From Lachnospiraceae bacterium (GTDB lineage Bacteria; Bacillota; Clostridia; Lachnospirales; Lachnospiraceae), in assembly GCA_900765975.1 (NCBI GenBank), contig CAAFTS010000038.1, positions 1 through 13,824 on the forward strand: a stretch of DNA of 13,824 nt. Direction: 5' to 3'. Below the pieces are notes generated by a model. That model had not been told where the DNA came from, ran no database searches, and saw only the letters and a program-made list of their open reading frames with translations. Position numbers and translations under genes: made by a program. Positions 1 to 7,788 of this stretch are shown one piece after another (positions within the stretch are counted from its first letter, which is position 1; each line of letters opens with the position of its first letter).

Positions 1-38
1 AGAGCATATCCGAATTAGATATACTCTGATTTGTATAT
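1..38 (+). terminator. possible terminator of an upstream gene
   Basis: AGAG-C-ATATC (1-10) pairs with GATAT-A-CTCT (18-27) around a 7-base loop, with one C/A mismatch, and is followed by a T-rich stretch. The T run is not directly adjacent to the stem, and the left arm may continue outside the window, so the call is tentative. Confidence 0.4.
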
Positions 39-305
39 TTTTGTTTTGGATTGCCATTTACATCATTTTAACTTAATGACATTGGATATAACAGTCTGCC
101 TCTTATTTTTATATATTTTTAGGAGGCAAAGAAAACGGTGGGAATAGAAGACGAATTAGCCAAAAGCAGGATTCATTGCTGAAGTAGGTGACATAACAAT
201 AGAGAGAATAATGAATAAAAAATGGAAAATATTACATTGAATCGTATGACAAAATTGATGTAAAGTTGTATGTGTATAAAAATAGGGAAAAAGGAGAAAA
301 AGTTT
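1..305. other. AT-rich intergenic region upstream of the fucosidase gene
   Basis: I see no convincing gene here. It holds a hairpin at 1-27 (listed separately), T-rich stretches at 31-47 and 103-120, and an AGGAGG at 121-126. The AGGAGG could be masked by a 6-bp inverted repeat, TGCCTC at 97-102 against GAGGCA at 123-128. A 14-codon reading frame from GTG at 138 follows the AGGAGG at poor spacing. No strong sigma-A promoter for the fucosidase stands out; TTGAAT (237-242) with TAAAGT (261-266) at 18 bp is the best I found and is weak. The fucosidase ribosome site is GGAG at 293-296. Confidence 0.6.
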
Positions 306-3300
306 ATGAAAAGGAAAAGCGTAGCAATGCTATTGTCGATGGCTTTAAGCGCGTCTATGCTGTTAGGTCTTGCGGCTCCTATTAAGGGCGGAGTATCTGC
401 AGCGGAGACAGAGGTCACAGATGCGCAATGTACTACAACGGGTACAGCAGAGCCAGAATCTGATGAATGTGTGCCTGATGCAAATCAGTATAAGTATCAG
501 AAAGATGAGCTGGCAGCATTTTGTCATTTCGGACCGAACACATTTAGTGGAGAAGAATGGGGCTGGGTCAATGGAAAAGATATTTATGCCGGAAAGCCAG
601 TTGATGAAATTTTTCCACTTCGAAAGGAAACCAATGTAAAACAGTTGGTTGATGAATTGTGGGATGCAGGTTTTCGGAAATTGATCATCACTGCAAAACA
701 CCATAATGGTTTTTGTATTTGGCAGAGTGATTACACAGACTACGATATGGGTAGTGTGAAAAATTATAAAAATGGTCAAGGGGATATTCTGGCAGAGATT
801 TCTGAAGAATGTACGAAAAAAGGAATGGATATGGGATTGTATCTATCCCCGTGGGATTTCCATGAGCCATCATTTGGAGAACGTCCTAGTGAGGATCCAA
901 ATGATAAGTCAAAAGATTATAATGTATATTATAATAATCAATTAAAAGAAATTTTGAGTAACAAAAAGTATGGAAATGCTGGACATTTTGTAGAAGTTTG
1001 GATGGATGGTGCAAATAATAGCCCATATCCGCAGAAATATGATTTTACAACTTGGTTTGAAACAATTCAGCAATATGAAGGAAAAGGTGCGGGTCAGAAG
1101 GCTGATTGCCTATTGTTTGGTGCCGGAACGCATACAACAGTTCGTTGGATTGGAAATGAAGATGGATTGGCAGATGAAAATACATGGTCAAAATCTATTC
1201 GAAAAACAAATGAGCAGACTGGACAGGAAGAACTTTTACATTCTCCACAACAGAAACCAAATGGAGATCCAATCGGAAAGTTTTCTATTGGTTTTGAAGA
1301 AGGAAATCAATGGACAGTTCCGGAGGCTGACGCCAGAATTACTTCTGGATGGTTCTGGGGTGAGAATAAGAAAGATCCAAAGAGTTTGAAACAATTATCA
1401 GAAATGTATTTTAATTCTGTTGGACACAATGCTACATTACTTTTAAATGTGCCATTGAATACAGATAGTGAAGTGGATGCTCCAACACTGAAAAGAGTGC
1501 AGGAGTTTGGTCAGAATATTCAGCAGACATTCAAAACAAATCTTGCAAAAGCTGAGGATGCAACTGTTGTTGCAAGCAATGTAAGAGGGAATGATGCAGC
1601 GTTTAAACCAGGACAGGCAATTGATGGTGATGATGCTACATATTGGACAACCGATGAAGGTAATAAGAGCGGAAGTCTGACTGTTAAATGGAAATCACCA
1701 AAGACTTTTGACGTTGTTTCTATTGAAGAGGCAATTCAGAAGGGACAGAGAATTAATAAATATAAAGTAGAATATAAAGCAACTGATGATGCTCAATGGC
1801 AGGAGCTGAAGAGCGGAGTAACAATTGGAGCAAAGAGACTTGTAAGAACAAATCCGGTTTCTGCAACACAGGTACGTATCACTGTGGAAACACCGGAAGG
1901 AAAAGTTCCGATGCTCAGTGAAATTGGTGTTTACAAAGCTAGTAAGGCGTTCCAGTTAAGCGGTACAGCTCCACAGGGGATGACAGTGACCAGCGTGGGT
2001 GATACAGACAAGTTTAAGTTTAGTGCAGGATGGAATCCGGAAACAGGGGTTCAGTATATCAATGGTAAGAATACGTATTCAAATCAGGCAAATGCATCCT
2101 TTACATACAAATTTACTGGAACAAAGGTTTATTTGATGGGAACAGTCGATCCGAACCATGGGGAAGCAGATGTTTATATTGATGATATGAATACACCAGT
2201 ACAGACAATTCAGACAACAAAATCTCCGCGAGAAACAGGAGTTGTTATATTTGAATCTGATAATTTGTCAAATCAAGAGCATACATTGAAACTGGTGGCA
2301 AAGACAAACAAAGCAATTGGTGTTGAAGCTGCTTATGTAATTAATAATGGCGAAAAGGGAATGCTTGAGATTGAAAATAAAGCTTACACAATGAATGAAG
2401 ACAGTGATTTGGCTGTTAAAATTAAACGTGTAGGTGGTTCTAAAGGTAAGATTACAGCATTGTTATCACCGAACCCAGGAACAGCGATTCAAAAGCATTT
2501 TGATACAGGATTAATTACAACTGTTACATTTGAAGAAGGTGAAACAGAGAAGACAATTGAAAAAGCGGCACATGCAAATCGTGTGACTGAAGTAGAAGGC
2601 GATAAAGACTTTACTTTAGAGCTGACAAGTAATGAACCGGTTGTAGGATTGGGCAGCGAGGCTCGTGTTACAATCAAAGACCTGGATGGATATCGTGGAG
2701 AGTTAGAAGCATTGGTAGAAGAGTGTGAAGGAAGAACTCCAAATGGATATGAATCAGGATGGGATGCATTTAATACAGCTTTGGAAGAGGCACTGGATGT
2801 ATTAGCTGATGAAGAAGCACCGGCAGAAAATGTGTTGGCTGCTTATGAGAAGTTGAAAGAAGCAAAAGAAGGACTTGTGGCTCGTACTGCGGTTTATACA
2901 AAAGAAAGTCCATTTATCTTCTCGGCAAAAACAGAAGCTGTGGAACTGTTAGAAGCAGAATTGGCAACAGAACTAATTAATAGTGATGATACTGATTCAG
3001 ATCCAAACTGGGATTTGGCTCTTGGTCATGCAGATTGGGCAAGTGGAAGTGGAGAGAAAAATATTGTAAACTGTCTTGCACAGAAGGATTTGGTAAAATA
3101 TGCTTATCGTGCTGATGTGGCAGGAGAGTATGAAGTAACATTGACTTACGGCAGTGGTTCTACAGTAAATAAATTAAAATGGACTGAAGAAGGAAATAAA
3201 ATCGAAGAAGGTCAGACAGATGCCTTAGCACAAGGAAATGGAAAAACAGTGAAATTTACTTTGAAAGTAAAAGAAGCTGGTGAAGGTACTCTTGTATTGA

Positions 3301-4064
3301 CAGCACCGGATTCAGGTAAAGGACCACAGCTTGATAAATTTGAGATTAAGTTAAAAACTCCGGCAAATCCATCTGACCTTACAACATTGAATACAAAGAT
3401 TGAAGAGGTTGAAGCGCTTCTTGCTTCTGAGGAGAAAGATCAATATTCAAAGGAGCTTCTGACAGATTTGCGTAAGATTTTAAGAAAAGCAAAAAATCTG
3501 ACAACTGCAGATGCACAGGATGATATTGCAAAAGCTGTAAAAGAGATTGAGGATAAGTTGGCTGAAATCAAGACAACATTTACGATTACAGCAAGTGCCG
3601 GCGAAAATGGAAAGATTGCTCCGGAGGGTGAAGTAAAAGTATATAATCGTTCTTCACGTACATTTGCAATTACACCAGATACAGGATATCATGTGGAAAA
3701 ATTAATCGTGGATGGTCAAGAAGTTGATCCACAGACAAGTTATACATTTGAAAATGTAGAGGGAAATCATGAGATTTCTGTTGAATTTGCAAAAGATGCA
3801 GATAAGCCGGTTGATCCAGATCCGGAAAAACCGGTCGATCCAGATCCAGAAAAACCAGTTGATCCAAGCCCGGAAAAACCAGTGAATCCAGATCCGGAAA
3901 AACCGGTAAAACCAAATGGTGGAAATGGAAATCAAGCTTCTGGAAATAACACAGGTGCTGTACAGACAGGGGATGCTGCAAATGTCTTGTTCCCAATCGC
4001 GGGAGTTGCTGTAGCAGCCATTCTTGCAGGAGTTGTTGTATTTAGAAGAAAGAAAATGAAATAA
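306..4064 (+). CDS. secreted, cell-wall-anchored multimodular alpha-L-fucosidase (GH29)
   Basis: This 1252-residue surface enzyme should hydrolyse terminal alpha-L-fucose from host or milk glycans. I start at ATG 306 (MKRKS), 9 bases after GGAG 293-296, because it opens a classic signal peptide with cleavage near VSA-AE; an in-frame ATG at 270 would put 12 extra residues before it. The GH29 catalytic domain covers about 45-415. It has KHHNGF, the nucleophile motif WMDGA (Asp234) and RWIGNE (probable acid/base Glu285), which resemble the alpha-1,3/1,4-specific subfamily B. In order follow an F5/8C (CBM32-like) domain (415-547), an unassigned beta domain (548-686), a Calx-beta-like domain (687-795), a FIVAR helical module (797-863), a CBM6/35-like domain (870-1018), a second FIVAR-like helical stretch (1023-1090), a divergent InlB-type repeat (1092-1160), a Pro-rich repeat linker, the sorting motif VQTGD (1219-1223), a membrane segment and an RRKKMK tail. 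Domain edges are estimates; linkage specificity is inference. Confidence 0.9.
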   Translation: MKRKSVAMLLSMALSASMLLGLAAPIKGGVSAAETEVTDAQCTTTGTAEPESDECVPDANQYKYQKDELAAFCHFGPNTFSGEEWGWVNGKDIYAGKPVDEIFPLRKETNVKQLVDELWDAGFRKLIITAKHHNGFCIWQSDYTDYDMGSVKNYKNGQGDILAEISEECTKKGMDMGLYLSPWDFHEPSFGERPSEDPNDKSKDYNVYYNNQLKEILSNKKYGNAGHFVEVWMDGANNSPYPQKYDFTTWFETIQQYEGKGAGQKADCLLFGAGTHTTVRWIGNEDGLADENTWSKSIRKTNEQTGQEELLHSPQQKPNGDPIGKFSIGFEEGNQWTVPEADARITSGWFWGENKKDPKSLKQLSEMYFNSVGHNATLLLNVPLNTDSEVDAPTLKRVQEFGQNIQQTFKTNLAKAEDATVVASNVRGNDAAFKPGQAIDGDDATYWTTDEGNKSGSLTVKWKSPKTFDVVSIEEAIQKGQRINKYKVEYKATDDAQWQELKSGVTIGAKRLVRTNPVSATQVRITVETPEGKVPMLSEIGVYKASKAFQLSGTAPQGMTVTSVGDTDKFKFSAGWNPETGVQYINGKNTYSNQANASFTYKFTGTKVYLMGTVDPNHGEADVYIDDMNTPVQTIQTTKSPRETGVVIFESDNLSNQEHTLKLVAKTNKAIGVEAAYVINNGEKGMLEIENKAYTMNEDSDLAVKIKRVGGSKGKITALLSPNPGTAIQKHFDTGLITTVTFEEGETEKTIEKAAHANRVTEVEGDKDFTLELTSNEPVVGLGSEARVTIKDLDGYRGELEALVEECEGRTPNGYESGWDAFNTALEEALDVLADEEAPAENVLAAYEKLKEAKEGLVARTAVYTKESPFIFSAKTEAVELLEAELATELINSDDTDSDPNWDLALGHADWASGSGEKNIVNCLAQKDLVKYAYRADVAGEYEVTLTYGSGSTVNKLKWTEEGNKIEEGQTDALAQGNGKTVKFTLKVKEAGEGTLVLTAPDSGKGPQLDKFEIKLKTPANPSDLTTLNTKIEEVEALLASEEKDQYSKELLTDLRKILRKAKNLTTADAQDDIAKAVKEIEDKLAEIKTTFTITASAGENGKIAPEGEVKVYNRSSRTFAITPDTGYHVEKLIVDGQEVDPQTSYTFENVEGNHEISVEFAKDADKPVDPDPEKPVDPDPEKPVDPSPEKPVNPDPEKPVKPNGGNGNQASGNNTGAVQTGDAANVLFPIAGVAVAAILAGVVVFRRKKMK
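3804..3914 (+). repeat. 24-bp tandem repeat coding KPVDPDPE
   Basis: Four full copies of a 24-bp unit and a partial fifth encode KPVDPDPE, KPVDPDPE, KPVDPSPE, KPVNPDPE and KPVKPN. It is the stiff, wall-spanning linker between the InlB-like repeat and the sorting signal of the fucosidase. Copies differ mainly at third codon positions, so the array is not freshly duplicated, but copy number could still vary between strains. Confidence 0.85.
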
Positions 4065-4080
4065 TAATGTTTTTATGAGA

Positions 4081-4112
4081 AATGGTGCCGAGAATTTTCT
4101 TGGCATCATTTT
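4081..4112 (+). terminator. intrinsic terminator after the fucosidase gene
   Basis: The left arm 4081-4094 pairs with the right arm 4097-4110 over about 12-14 bp, including two G-U pairs, and ends in TTTT. It starts 16 bases after the fucosidase stop. The short T tract suggests moderate efficiency. It separates the fucosidase from the oxidoreductase, so the two are probably not one strict operon. Confidence 0.65.
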
Positions 4113-4143
4113 GCATAACAAAGAAGAGAGGGGGCTTTTGATA

Positions 4144-5145
4144 ATGAGAATAGGAATTATTGGCACGAATACAATCAGTGATCATTTTTGTGAAGCGGCT
4201 ATGCAGGTGCCAGAGGCCGAGGTGTATGCGGTGTATTCACGAAAAAGGGAGACTGGGGAGCAGTTTGCTGAAAAGTATGAGATTACAAAAGTTTTTGATG
4301 ATTATGGACAGTTTCTGGATTCAGAGATTGACGCTGTTTATGTGGCTTCACCCAATATTATGCACTATGAGCAAACTATGAAAGCACTGGAACACAAGAA
4401 ACATGTGTTGTGTGAAAAAGTAATGGCAACAAATGAAAGAGAAGCATGTGAAATGCGTGATTGTGCGGTGAGAAATCAAGTGATTTTGTTGGAAGCAATG
4501 CGCCCTGATTTTGATCCGGCATATCTACTGATAGATAAATATTTACCGGAAATAGGAAAAATTCGTAGAGTTACATACGAATATTGTCAGTATTCCAGCA
4601 GATATGACCGATATAAGAAGGGAGAAGTCTTAAATGCATTTAAGCCGGAATTGTCTAATGCGGCAATTATGGATATTGGAGTGTATTGTATTCATTCACT
4701 GGTGAGACTTCTTGGAAGGCCGAAATCGGTTAAGGCATATTCTGCGAAACTTTCGAATGGGTTTGAAGGAAATGGAATTGTGCTGATGGAATATGAAGAT
4801 TTGGTTGCGGAGGCAGTATATTCAAAGATATCTGTTTCTGTAAATCCTAGTGTGATCCAAGGTGAGGATGGTTCTATTTTGATTGATTCCATTGGCAGAC
4901 CGAAACAGATAGAACTTCGGAAGAGAACGGGGTGTAGAGATACTTTATCAGGAAGTGATATGATTACCATACCTTATGAACCGGTGGAAAATAATATGGT
5001 CTTTGAAGTACAGGAGTTTGTGCGTCTGGCAAAAGCAGGAGAAGTGAAACATAGATATCTGGAGTATACTTTAGATACAATGTGGATAATTGATGAAGTA
5101 AGAAGGCAAACTGGGATTGTATTTCCTGCTGATTTAGTGCTATAA
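4144..5145 (+). CDS. Gfo/Idh/MocA family NAD(P)-dependent oxidoreductase
   Basis: This 333-residue protein belongs to the family that oxidises or reduces sugars and cyclitols with NAD(P). I start at ATG 4144, preceded by GAGAGGGGG at 4125-4134, because the product then opens directly with the Rossmann strand and GIIGTN loop; an upstream in-frame ATG at 4075 lies inside the terminator hairpin. The N-terminal Rossmann domain covers about 1-120. The normally conserved EKP motif reads EKV (91-93). The C-terminal domain carries MDIGVYCIH near 176, a common form of the family's active-site helix. Length is normal for the family. The substrate cannot be read from sequence. The neighbouring fucosidase makes a sugar role tempting, but a terminator lies between them, so this is weak inference. 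Confidence 0.85.
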   Translation: MRIGIIGTNTISDHFCEAAMQVPEAEVYAVYSRKRETGEQFAEKYEITKVFDDYGQFLDSEIDAVYVASPNIMHYEQTMKALEHKKHVLCEKVMATNEREACEMRDCAVRNQVILLEAMRPDFDPAYLLIDKYLPEIGKIRRVTYEYCQYSSRYDRYKKGEVLNAFKPELSNAAIMDIGVYCIHSLVRLLGRPKSVKAYSAKLSNGFEGNGIVLMEYEDLVAEAVYSKISVSVNPSVIQGEDGSILIDSIGRPKQIELRKRTGCRDTLSGSDMITIPYEPVENNMVFEVQEFVRLAKAGEVKHRYLEYTLDTMWIIDEVRRQTGIVFPADLVL

Positions 5146-5146
5146 T
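5138..5146 (+). promoter_or_regulatory. extended -10 promoter for asnS
   Basis: TGCTATAAT is a perfect extended -10 (TG-n-TATAAT). It overlaps the stop codon of the oxidoreductase gene. A poor -35 (TTGTAT, 5117-5122) lies 18 bp upstream, which extended -10 promoters tolerate. Transcription would start near 5153, giving a leader of about 60 bases to asnS. Confidence 0.55.
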
Positions 5147-5213
5147 AAAAAACGAGTATTGAATCTGATAATATGCATGAGGTTTTATGCAATAAAATAA
5201 AGGAGTAAGAGAA

Positions 5214-6605
5214 ATGGAATTAACAACAGTTCGTGAATTATTTAAGAACAGAGAGCAGTACCTTGACAAGAAGGTTACAGTTGGAGGATGGATTCGGAGT
5301 ATTCGTGATTCAAAAACATTTGGATTTATTGTGGTAAATGATGGTTCCTATTTTGATACACTCCAGGTAGTGTATCATGATTCTATGGAGAATTTTCAAG
5401 AAGTATCTAAGCAGAATGTAGGCGCAGCAATTATTGTTACAGGTACATTGGTAGCAACACCGCAGGCAAAGCAGCCATTTGAGATTCAGGCGGATGAGGT
5501 TGTAATTGAGGGACCGTCAGCGCCGGATTATCCGCTGCAGAAGAAGCGTCATAGTTTTGAATATCTTAGAACGATTTCTCATCTTCGTCCGAGAACAAAT
5601 ACATTCCAGGCTGTATTTCGTGTGCGTTCTCTGGCTGCTTATGCGATTCATCAGTTTTTCCAGGAGAGAGGTTTTGTGTACGTGCATACTCCGTTGATTA
5701 CCGGTAGTGATTGTGAAGGTGCCGGAGAGATGTTCCGTGTGACTACTCTGGATATGGAGAATCCACCAAAGAATGAGGATGGAAGTGTAGATTATAGCAA
5801 GGATTTCTTTGGGAAAGAGACTAACTTGACTGTAAGCGGACAGTTGAATGGAGAGACTTATGCACAGGCTTTCCGCAGTATTTATACATTTGGCCCTACT
5901 TTCCGTGCAGAGAATTCCAATACAACTCGGCATGCAGCAGAGTTCTGGATGATTGAGCCGGAGATTGCATTTGCAGATCTGGAAGATAATATGGAACTGG
6001 CAGAGGCAATGTTAAAGTATGTGATCAATTATGTGATGGAGCATGCACCTGAGGAAATGAACTTCTTTAATTCTTTTGTGGATAAGGGGTTGTTGGCTCG
6101 TCTGAAAAATGTTGTGGAGTCCGATTTTGCAAGAGTGACTTACACAGAGGCAATTGAGATTCTGGAAAAGAATAATGACAAGTTTGAATACAAAGTATAC
6201 TGGGGTTGCGATCTGCAGACAGAGCACGAGCGCTATCTGACAGAAGAGGTTTATAAACGTCCGGTCTTTGTTACAGATTATCCGAAGGAAATCAAGGCAT
6301 TCTACATGAAATTGAACGAAGATGGCAAGACAGTAGCAGCAGTGGATTGTTTGGTTCCGGGAATCGGTGAAATCATCGGTGGAAGCCAGAGAGAGGATGA
6401 TTACGAGAAGCTTCGTGCAAGAATGCAGGAACTGGGGCTGAAGGAAGAAGATTATGGATTCTATTTGGATCTGAGAAGATTTGGTTCTACACGCCATGCT
6501 GGTTTTGGTCTTGGGTTTGAACGATGTGTAATGTATCTGACTGGTATGTCTAATATTCGTGACGTTATTCCATTCCCGAGAACAGTGAATAACTGCGAAT
6601 TATAA
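5214..6605 (+). CDS. asnS: asparaginyl-tRNA synthetase
   Basis: It charges tRNA-Asn with asparagine using ATP, in the cytoplasm. The 463-residue length is typical of bacterial AsnRS. The N-terminal OB-fold anticodon-binding domain (about 15-110) includes [17 protein letters not shown]. Class II motif 1 lies near 140-165. Motif 2 contains [21 protein letters not shown] (from residue 230), whose [12 protein letters not shown] form marks AsnRS rather than AspRS. Motif 3 is [13 protein letters not shown] near 430. The start ATG follows AAAGGAG at good spacing. Many Firmicutes control asnS with a T-box leader. Only 68 bases separate this gene from its neighbour, so no full T-box fits, and control must be otherwise. 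Confidence 0.97.
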   Translation: MELTTVRELFKNREQYLDKKVTVGGWIRSIRDSKTFGFIVVNDGSYFDTLQVVYHDSMENFQEVSKQNVGAAIIVTGTLVATPQAKQPFEIQADEVVIEGPSAPDYPLQKKRHSFEYLRTISHLRPRTNTFQAVFRVRSLAAYAIHQFFQERGFVYVHTPLITGSDCEGAGEMFRVTTLDMENPPKNEDGSVDYSKDFFGKETNLTVSGQLNGETYAQAFRSIYTFGPTFRAENSNTTRHAAEFWMIEPEIAFADLEDNMELAEAMLKYVINYVMEHAPEEMNFFNSFVDKGLLARLKNVVESDFARVTYTEAIEILEKNNDKFEYKVYWGCDLQTEHERYLTEEVYKRPVFVTDYPKEIKAFYMKLNEDGKTVAAVDCLVPGIGEIIGGSQREDDYEKLRARMQELGLKEEDYGFYLDLRRFGSTRHAGFGLGFERCVMYLTGMSNIRDVIPFPRTVNNCEL

Positions 6606-6614
6606 TATCACGAA

Positions 6615-6623
6615 TGATATAAA
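6615..6623 (+). promoter_or_regulatory. possible extended -10 promoter for the yhaO-yhaN-cca genes
   Basis: TGATATAAA fits TG-n-TATAAT with one mismatch and lies just after the asnS stop. No good -35 is visible, and the site sits in a small palindrome (ATATCA-CGAA-TGATAT, 6605-6620). Transcription would start near 6630 and the leader would contain the hairpin at 6651-6697. Confidence 0.35.
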
Positions 6624-6650
6624 GTTGTAATTGAAGGAAAGATGAGTAAC

Positions 6651-6697
6651 CGAGGGTGTCCAGAGTTGGTTTTGAATCAACTTTTGTGATACCCTCG
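6651..6697 (+). other. long hairpin in the asnS-yhaO gap
   Basis: CGAGGGTGTC (6651-6660) pairs with GATACCCTCG (6688-6697), 10 bp with one G-U. Inside, AGTTG (6664-6668) pairs with CAACT (6678-6682), making one nearly continuous stem with small bulges. Only TTT follows. It could be a weak terminator for asnS, a leader element of the next gene, or a dispersed repeat. It ends 18 bases before the yhaO-like start. Confidence 0.6.
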
Positions 6698-6715
6698 TTT
6701 CAAATGGAGAAGAAG

Positions 6716-7771
6716 ATGAGATTTATTCATATTGCAGATGTGCATCTGGGAGCAGAGCCGGATGCCGGAACGGCGTATAGCGGCAAGAGGCCACAGGAAT
6801 TGTGGGATACATTTGGAAAGGTGATTTCTATTTGTGAACAGGAAAAAACAGATCTTTTGTTAATTGCAGGGGATTTGTTTCACAGGCAGCCACTTTTGCG
6901 GGAACTGAAGGAAGTGAATTATCTGTTTGAATCATTGACGCATACAAAGGTTGTCTTTATTGCGGGGAATCACGATTATATTGCAAACGGCTCTTATTAT
7001 CGGACGTTTTCCTGGAATGAGAATGTGTATTTTTTATCGGACAGAGAAATGGATTATGTTCTTTTGGAAGATTTAAATACGGCAGTTTATGGGTTCAGCT
7101 ATGATACAAGAGAAATACGGGAGCCGAGATATGATCGGATTCGGGCAGGGAAAGTTGCGGAACATGAAATTTTGTTGGCGCATGGCGGTGATGAAAAGCA
7201 TATTCCGATTCGCCGAAGTGCGTTAGAGTCTTCCGGATTTGATTATATTGCTTTGGGACATATTCATAAACCACAGGAAGTTATTCCTCAAAAGGCAGTA
7301 TATGCTGGTGCATTGGAGCCTGTTGATCGAAATGATACTAGTAAGCATGGGTTTATACGAGGAGAAATCAGGGGACATGCTGTGAAAGTTTCTTTTGTTC
7401 CGCTTGCAAAACGAGAGTATCGGCAGATAGAATTGGAAATCACACCTCAGATGACGATGGGGAGTATACGGTCATGGATTGGTAGAATTATAGAGGAAGA
7501 AGGGAAGGAAAACCTGTATAAATTTATTGTGAAAGGATTTCGTGACGCTGATCTCTGGATTGATCCGGAAGGATTGAAGGTGAGTGGGAATGTTCTGGAA
7601 ATACTTGATGAGACAAAGGTGGCTTATGATTTGACGGTGTTACAGGAGAAGAATAAGGAAAATTTAATTGGATGTTATATTAGGAAGTTTGCTTATTGTG
7701 AAGCTGGAAGTATAGAGGAGCAAGCATTGTACGAAGGGGTGCAGGCGCTGATGGAGAGTCGGAGAGAATAA
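6716..7771 (+). CDS. yhaO: SbcD/Mre11-type metallophosphoesterase, YhaO-like DNA exonuclease
   Basis: This is the nuclease half of an SbcCD/Mre11-Rad50-like pair that processes DNA ends or hairpins. I start at ATG 6716 (MRFIHIAD) because the first beta strand begins there and GGAG at 6706-6709 lies 6 bases upstream; earlier in-frame starts fall in the upstream hairpin or overlap the ribosome site. All metal-binding motifs of the calcineurin-like family are present: D8-x-H10, GDLFHR (Asp53), GNHD (Asn85, His86), LAHGG (His156) and GHIH (His182, His184). The C-terminal third is the capping domain. Its 351 residues are somewhat short against E. coli SbcD. The next gene encodes the ATPase partner 17 bases downstream, as in the yhaO-yhaN order of Bacillus subtilis; the gene name follows that resemblance. 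Confidence 0.88.
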   Translation: MRFIHIADVHLGAEPDAGTAYSGKRPQELWDTFGKVISICEQEKTDLLLIAGDLFHRQPLLRELKEVNYLFESLTHTKVVFIAGNHDYIANGSYYRTFSWNENVYFLSDREMDYVLLEDLNTAVYGFSYDTREIREPRYDRIRAGKVAEHEILLAHGGDEKHIPIRRSALESSGFDYIALGHIHKPQEVIPQKAVYAGALEPVDRNDTSKHGFIRGEIRGHAVKVSFVPLAKREYRQIELEITPQMTMGSIRSWIGRIIEEEGKENLYKFIVKGFRDADLWIDPEGLKVSGNVLEILDETKVAYDLTVLQEKNKENLIGCYIRKFAYCEAGSIEEQALYEGVQALMESRRE

Positions 7772-7788
7772 GGGCAGGAAGAGACAGG

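Noticed and set aside
97..182. AGGAGG with a 14-codon GTG-started frame as a leader peptide
   Set aside because: Spacing is about 11 bases, the start is GTG, and nothing supports translation. The masking 6-bp repeat has a long AT loop and may be chance.
238..251. TGAATCGTATGACA as a catabolite-repression (cre) site before the fucosidase
   Set aside because: Ends match the cre form, but the central CG is shifted by one and three fixed positions are wrong.
363..779. Long open frames on the - strand opposite the fucosidase, asnS and other genes
   Set aside because: They lie opposite well-supported genes, have no family features and no good ribosome sites.
6605..6620. ATATCA-CGAA-TGATAT as the asnS terminator
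   Set aside because: AT-rich 6-bp stem followed by AAAG, not T's.
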